Part shown: in pieces, positions 24,211-28,418 of the stretch | Position numbering within the stretch: the stretch's first letter is position 1 | How the letters are laid out: each line of letters opens with the position of its first letter | Assembly (NCBI GenBank): GCA_002423905.1 | Contig: DIVC01000056.1 | Span: 1-28,418, forward strand | DNA length: 28,418 nucleotides | Direction: 5' to 3' | From: Idiomarina sp. UBA6142 | Lineage (GTDB): Bacteria > Pseudomonadota > Gammaproteobacteria > Enterobacterales > Alteromonadaceae | Translations under genes and position numbers: made by a program | Notes under the pieces: model-generated | Databases searched by the model: none | What the model was told of the DNA's origin: nothing | The model's input: the letters and a program-made list of their open reading frames with translations, nothing else

Positions 24211-27087
24211 ATGAATATAAGCCCCCGCGCAATAATGATAATTGGCATGGCACTGTTCTGCGGTAGCGCTTGGGCGAGCCATCCACCAACCACGCCAATA
24301 CATCAATTTCATCAAGATGTATGGACTACCCGCGATGGTCTGCCACACAACAGTATCAACGGTATTACCCAGACCGCCGATGGCCGCTTATGGTTGGCAA
24401 CGTGGGAAGGTGCCGTGCGCTTCAATGGGCATCAGTTTGAGGTGTTCGATTTATACAGTGATATCGGCTTGAACGATTCCGGTATTATGAATGTGCAAAC
24501 CACTACCCATGGCGATATCATGCTCATGGGGGCGCGCGGCAGTTTAGTTTATCGCGAACAACAACAATGGTACCGTGTTGAAACCGCTGAAGGATTGATT
24601 ACCCATGTCTTATTTGAGCCCGATGGCTCACGTTGGGTAGCTACTGCCGGATCAGGACTGCTTTACTCTGACACTCAAGGCAACACCCGCGATGTAACCC
24701 GTGAGCTCGATTCGAGCGTATTGCAGGTCAGTTTTCTACTGCCGCATGACGGCCACCTCTATGCTACTAGCTCAATTGGGCTGCTACGTTTTGAGCAGCA
24801 ACAACCCACTCTTCTTGGCGCCGCCTATGGCTTGCCGCAAGCTGCAGCCAATCATTTGGTGTGGTATCAAGACCAACTATTAGTCGCAACCGATCAGGGC
24901 ATTTACCAACTCCGTGACGATGGCCGCTTTGAATTATACCGAGACGAGTTAGCTAATATCGCATTCACGCGATTTTTGGTCGACCATAACGATGATTTAT
25001 GGATTGGTTCAGTATCACAAGGTCTGTTTCGCGTCAGCTCCTATGGCATTGAGCAGCTCACTTCAATAACAGGATTACCGAATAATCGAGTGATTTCGTT
25101 GTTCGAAGATGCTGAATTTAGCTTATGGGTGGGCACCAACGGTGGCCTTTTCCGGCTTCGCGACGCACCCTTTACTACCATGGCGAAAGAAGACGGCTTA
25201 GCCGGTAATTATGTTCGTACCGTTATGACTCATAGTGACGGTAGTTTATGGGTAGGTAGCTCCAACGGCTTGAGTGTGAAGACCTCACAAGGTTGGCAAC
25301 CGATTAATCTACCTGAGGATGCAAAATCGGTACTAAGCCTAGCTGAACGCAACGATGGTAGCATTTTTATTGGGACCTTCGGAGGCGGTTTGTTGCAATG
25401 GAAAGATGGACAGATTATTAAACAATGGACAGTTCAAGAAGGCTTATTGGCCAATACTATTTCGACCATTTTAACCCGCAGCAATGGTGAGGTTTGGCTT
25501 GGCTCATTCAATGGTATCGACGTGATTAATAGCGCAGGTGGCCGAGCCTATACCCTCAATGCTAGGCCTGAAGCGCAACTGACCATCGCCTTTTATGAAG
25601 ATGACGACCACACCATTTGGATCGGTACTGGCCGCGGGGTGCTGCGCTACCGTGATGAACAATTTACCTTTATTGATTTATCCGCGGCCAACGGGGCTAA
25701 TTACGTGTTTGACATCGAGCCTATCGATGGCTGGCTGTGGATGTCAACGGATCGCGGGTTAGTGCGCTTCAATCGCGATGAGTTGACCTATTCAGCAGTG
25801 GGCACACGCAACGGTTTGCCAGTCGACAAAGTGTTCCAAGTTCAAGCCGATCATTACGGTCACCTCTGGCTGACGTCAAATCGTGGCGTCATGCGGGTGA
25901 ATTACTCCGAACTAAACGCCTTACTAGATAGCGGTGCCGCTGAACGTTTGACTCAAGTTGATTGGTATCGTGAGAGTGATGGCATGATCAGCAGCCAAGC
26001 GAATGGTGGCTCTAACCCAGCTATTGCTATAGACGCTGATGGCATGTTATGGATACCTTCTGCACATGGCCTGGTAATGACCGATCCCAGCCGGGTAGAC
26101 AGTTACACCGAGTCGGCACCACCTTCGGTGATTGAACAAGTGATGATTGATAGTCAACCGGTCAATCTGGGCTCTCAGCCATTGCAATCGCGCAGCGGAG
26201 CGATCACCATCGAATATTCAGGCATCGGTTTTATCGTGCCTGAGCGCATTGAGTACAGCACCCGTCTGCTCGGCTTTGATAATCAATGGCGGCAGCGCGG
26301 GCGACAAACTCTTGCTGAATTTACCAATCTAGCACCCGGCGACTACCAGTTTGAAGTGAGTGCCTCATACAATAATGGACGCAGTAGTGGCGTAGTCGCA
26401 AGCGTATCCTTTACGGTGTTACCAAAATTCTGGCAACAGTCTTGGTTCTGGCTATTAGTCGCGCTTGCGGCAATGTTCATGATTGTTGCTATCATTCACG
26501 CGCGCACCCGCGTCTTGCGTATTCGTGCTATTCAGCTGCAAGCACAGGTGGCGGAAAAAACCCGACAGTTGCAGCAACAAGCACAAATGTTTGAACAGTT
26601 ATCACAACAAGACAGCTTGACCAAGTTACCAAATCGTCGTGGCTTTGATTTGGAACTACAACGCCAGTGGGCTATTCATCAACGCAAAGAACAGCCTATG
26701 AGTTTAGCTATTGTCGATGTCGACCACTTCAAAGCTATTAACGATAACTACTCGCATCAAGTCGGTGACCAGGCATTACATTGGGTCGCACAAGAATTAC
26801 AACGGGTGGCGCGAGAGAGTGATGTGTTAGCGCGCTGGGGAGGGGAAGAATTCACCCTGCTCATGCCGCAGACCGACTTAGCCACGGCAGTACAGGTTTG
26901 TGAGCGCATTCGAAGCCATATTGCTGATCTACCAGCGCCCAATTTTCTGCCAGAACGCACGATCAAAGTGAGTATTGGAGTTGCCTGTAGCAGCGACCAC
27001 CCATCCACACAGCATTTGCTGGCCAAGGCTGATACCGCGCTCTATCAGGCAAAATCAGAAGGTCGCAATTGTGTGCGTGCTGGCTAA
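24211..27087 (+). CDS. Membrane diguanylate cyclase with periplasmic two-component-regulator-type propeller
   Basis: The 958-residue protein likely makes the second messenger cyclic di-GMP in response to an extracellular signal. It starts with a signal/anchor segment (IMIIGMALFCGSAWA). Residues 30-650 hold Reg_prop-type propeller repeats (DGLPHNSINGI, DGRLWLATWEGAVRFNG, LWIGSVSQGLFRV, LWVGTNGGLFRL, LWVGSSNGLSV and more), then a Y_Y_Y domain (LLGFDNQWRQRG to LAPGDYQFEV), a membrane helix at about 743-765, a Gln-rich coiled coil and a GGDEF domain with GGEEF at 877-881. The inhibitory I-site RESD lies five residues before it. This is the architecture of hybrid two-component nutrient sensors with the kinase replaced by a cyclase. 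The ATG at 24211 was chosen over upstream codons because it starts the signal segment and lies downstream of the extended -10 promoter. It is divergent from the S10 operon. Confidence 0.9.
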   Translation: MNISPRAIMIIGMALFCGSAWASHPPTTPIHQFHQDVWTTRDGLPHNSINGITQTADGRLWLATWEGAVRFNGHQFEVFDLYSDIGLNDSGIMNVQTTTHGDIMLMGARGSLVYREQQQWYRVETAEGLITHVLFEPDGSRWVATAGSGLLYSDTQGNTRDVTRELDSSVLQVSFLLPHDGHLYATSSIGLLRFEQQQPTLLGAAYGLPQAAANHLVWYQDQLLVATDQGIYQLRDDGRFELYRDELANIAFTRFLVDHNDDLWIGSVSQGLFRVSSYGIEQLTSITGLPNNRVISLFEDAEFSLWVGTNGGLFRLRDAPFTTMAKEDGLAGNYVRTVMTHSDGSLWVGSSNGLSVKTSQGWQPINLPEDAKSVLSLAERNDGSIFIGTFGGGLLQWKDGQIIKQWTVQEGLLANTISTILTRSNGEVWLGSFNGIDVINSAGGRAYTLNARPEAQLTIAFYEDDDHTIWIGTGRGVLRYRDEQFTFIDLSAANGANYVFDIEPIDGWLWMSTDRGLVRFNRDELTYSAVGTRNGLPVDKVFQVQADHYGHLWLTSNRGVMRVNYSELNALLDSGAAERLTQVDWYRESDGMISSQANGGSNPAIAIDADGMLWIPSAHGLVMTDPSRVDSYTESAPPSVIEQVMIDSQPVNLGSQPLQSRSGAITIEYSGIGFIVPERIEYSTRLLGFDNQWRQRGRQTLAEFTNLAPGDYQFEVSASYNNGRSSGVVASVSFTVLPKFWQQSWFWLLVALAAMFMIVAIIHARTRVLRIRAIQLQAQVAEKTRQLQQQAQMFEQLSQQDSLTKLPNRRGFDLELQRQWAIHQRKEQPMSLAIVDVDHFKAINDNYSHQVGDQALHWVAQELQRVARESDVLARWGGEEFTLLMPQTDLATAVQVCERIRSHIADLPAPNFLPERTIKVSIGVACSSDHPSTQHLLAKADTALYQAKSEGRNCVRAG

Positions 27088-27109
27088 GCTGGCGGCTAGC
27101 TGCAACAGC

Positions 27110-28348
27110 TTAGCGCCACACCAGCCAAACCACATATAACAGCGAAAACAGCGATAAATAGCCTAAGCCGAGCCAGGCGTAAACCCGCAACCACTGCTGT
27201 GGTAAGTTTTCGCGTACCAAGCTGTAATTCAGCCAAGCAAAAAATGGTGTGGTTAGAAACGCAGCGGTCATGGCAAAGGTTAGCATGGGGCCTAACGCGC
27301 CACGGAAAAATAAAATCGCTAGCATGCCGGCAACACTTTGCCCTAATAACCACCAACGTAAACTGGAATTTAAGCGTGGCTTGCCTTGGGCGGTTTGGTG
27401 CCGGGTGCGCAATAAGCGGAAGCTTTCACGCAAGGTACGCGAATAGCCATCGAGCACCGCCAGCGTGGTGCCAAACATACACAAAAAGGCTATAGCGCCG
27501 ACTAAATACTCGGACCACGCGCCGATGGTAGAACCATACATATTAACAAACTGGGTGGCAAACTGTGCACCGGCCATGGCAATAGGCTGCTCGGTACCAA
27601 ATTGTACCATGGCACCCAAAGCTAAAAATAACAGTGCCAACAACGCCGTGACCCAATAGCCTAAATGAAAATCAAACAGCGCATGGCGGGGCGACAGTTG
27701 GGTTAGTTTTTGCTTGCTCTGCAACCACAACGAGTTAATGGCTGACAGCTCAATAGGCACTGGCATCCAACCCATCATCGCCACCAAAAAGGCAATTGCG
27801 GATAGTTGCCACGGTGATGGCATGGTCTCGGGCGCTGGCATCGGCGCGGCATTTTGCCAGGCCATCACTACCGCAACCACGGTGGCGATACTGAGTAAGC
27901 TCATGATCCATTTGGAAATGACATCCAAACTGCGGTACTGACCAGCCAATAAAATAAACAAACAAATCAGGAGCAAGAGCCAGCACAGCAGGGTAATGGA
28001 TAGCTGCGGCAGGAACAATTGCAGCAAGGCGGCCGTTAGCAGCAGTACCCCAGCAGTATTGACCACCGCTGCCAAAATATTTAAGCCAGTAAATAGCTGC
28101 AGATACCAGCGGCCTTTGCGTAAGTAACCGACCATCAGGTTTTCGTTATGCTCAAGGGTGTAGGTCACAGCAAAGCGAAAGAACGGATATTTCAGCACGT
28201 TAACCAGCAAAATCACCCACCACAACTGCCAGCCAAACAATGCGCCAGCCTGAGTTGAGGCAACCAAATGCGATGCGCCTACCGCAGCAGTAGCAAGAAT
28301 TATTCCGGGCCCCAGGGCCGAACGACGGGTGGACGGTGGTAAGTGCAT
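27110..28348 (-). CDS. Divergent NRAMP-family (MntH-like) transporter
   Basis: The 412-residue inner-membrane protein has about 11 membrane segments and an NRAMP-type start (ALGPGIILATAAVGASHLVA, then STQAGALFGW). In canonical NRAMP metal transporters the first helix carries DPGN and the sixth carries MPH. Here the corresponding stretches read GASH (24-27) and MPVPIE (195-200), so the Asp and Asn metal ligands are replaced while the Met may be kept. Substrate is therefore uncertain: it may be a different cation, or an uncoupled or non-metal solute. Only a weak ribosome-binding site precedes the ATG at 28348; later starts would cut into the first helix. It converges on the GGDEF gene with 22 bases between stops and no clear terminator. 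The 70 bases upstream hold a possible TATGCT -10 (28393 to 28388) and a CTGG-TAAAG-CCAG repeat. Confidence 0.82.
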   Translation of the reverse strand: MHLPPSTRRSALGPGIILATAAVGASHLVASTQAGALFGWQLWWVILLVNVLKYPFFRFAVTYTLEHNENLMVGYLRKGRWYLQLFTGLNILAAVVNTAGVLLLTAALLQLFLPQLSITLLCWLLLLICLFILLAGQYRSLDVISKWIMSLLSIATVVAVVMAWQNAAPMPAPETMPSPWQLSAIAFLVAMMGWMPVPIELSAINSLWLQSKQKLTQLSPRHALFDFHLGYWVTALLALLFLALGAMVQFGTEQPIAMAGAQFATQFVNMYGSTIGAWSEYLVGAIAFLCMFGTTLAVLDGYSRTLRESFRLLRTRHQTAQGKPRLNSSLRWWLLGQSVAGMLAILFFRGALGPMLTFAMTAAFLTTPFFAWLNYSLVRENLPQQWLRVYAWLGLGYLSLFSLLYVVWLVWR

Positions 28349-28418
28349 AGCAGGATCTCGTTGTTATTGTTATGACCTGAGGCACTGAGCATAGCTGGCT
28401 TTACCAGAGAAAAAAAGC

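Overview
The window looks like chromosomal housekeeping and accessory DNA from a free-living, probably marine or haloalkaliphilic gammaproteobacterium. The evidence is the biosynthetic SpeA/SpeB polyamine pair, an ATP-type 6-phosphofructokinase, a NhaD Na+/H+ antiporter, TonB-dependent and MipA/OmpV outer-membrane proteins, and several exported peptidases and amidohydrolases. An Alteromonadales/Idiomarinaceae-like source is my best guess from protein style. It is an inference and was not tested by any search. I see no phage, insertion sequence, CRISPR array or integron. Gene density is high and genes often abut or overlap.

Layout. 1-2797: the 3' part of a YtcJ-type amidohydrolase overlaps pdxH, which converges on and overlaps an Ldh_2-family dehydrogenase. 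2869-6823: pfkA, then the speB-speA pair (agmatinase and arginine decarboxylase), which together turn arginine into putrescine. 6918-6993: tRNA-Phe(GAA) with its own promoter and terminator. 7240-8067: a MipA/OmpV outer-membrane protein. 8136-12538 (minus strand): a large TonB-dependent receptor preceded by a cysteine-rich outer-membrane lipoprotein. The lipoprotein promoter carries a near-consensus Pho box, so the pair is probably a phosphate-starvation outer-membrane uptake system. 12640-14311 (minus): UPF0317 and DUF4392 proteins, separated by one base. These correspond to the two halves of animal D-glutamate cyclase. 14441-16548: an SDR dehydrogenase converges on an exported M24 peptidase. 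16856-19241: nhaD converges on a LysR regulator. 19309-24048 (minus): an S10 serine carboxypeptidase and a beta-propeller/amidohydrolase fusion form a two-gene operon. 24211-27087: a large membrane sensor with a periplasmic propeller and a GGDEF output domain, divergent from that operon. 27110-28348 (minus): a divergent NRAMP-type transporter.

The most interesting items are the Pho-box-controlled lipoprotein/TonB-receptor unit, the split D-glutamate cyclase operon, the NRAMP homologue lacking the canonical DPGN motif, and the LysR gene whose probable promoter overlaps a strong terminator hairpin. Starts were adjusted from the longest reading frame wherever a ribosome-binding site, signal peptide or promoter pointed to another codon. 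The affected genes are pdxH, pfkA, speB, the TonB receptor, the lipoprotein, nhaD, the S10 peptidase and the GGDEF sensor.
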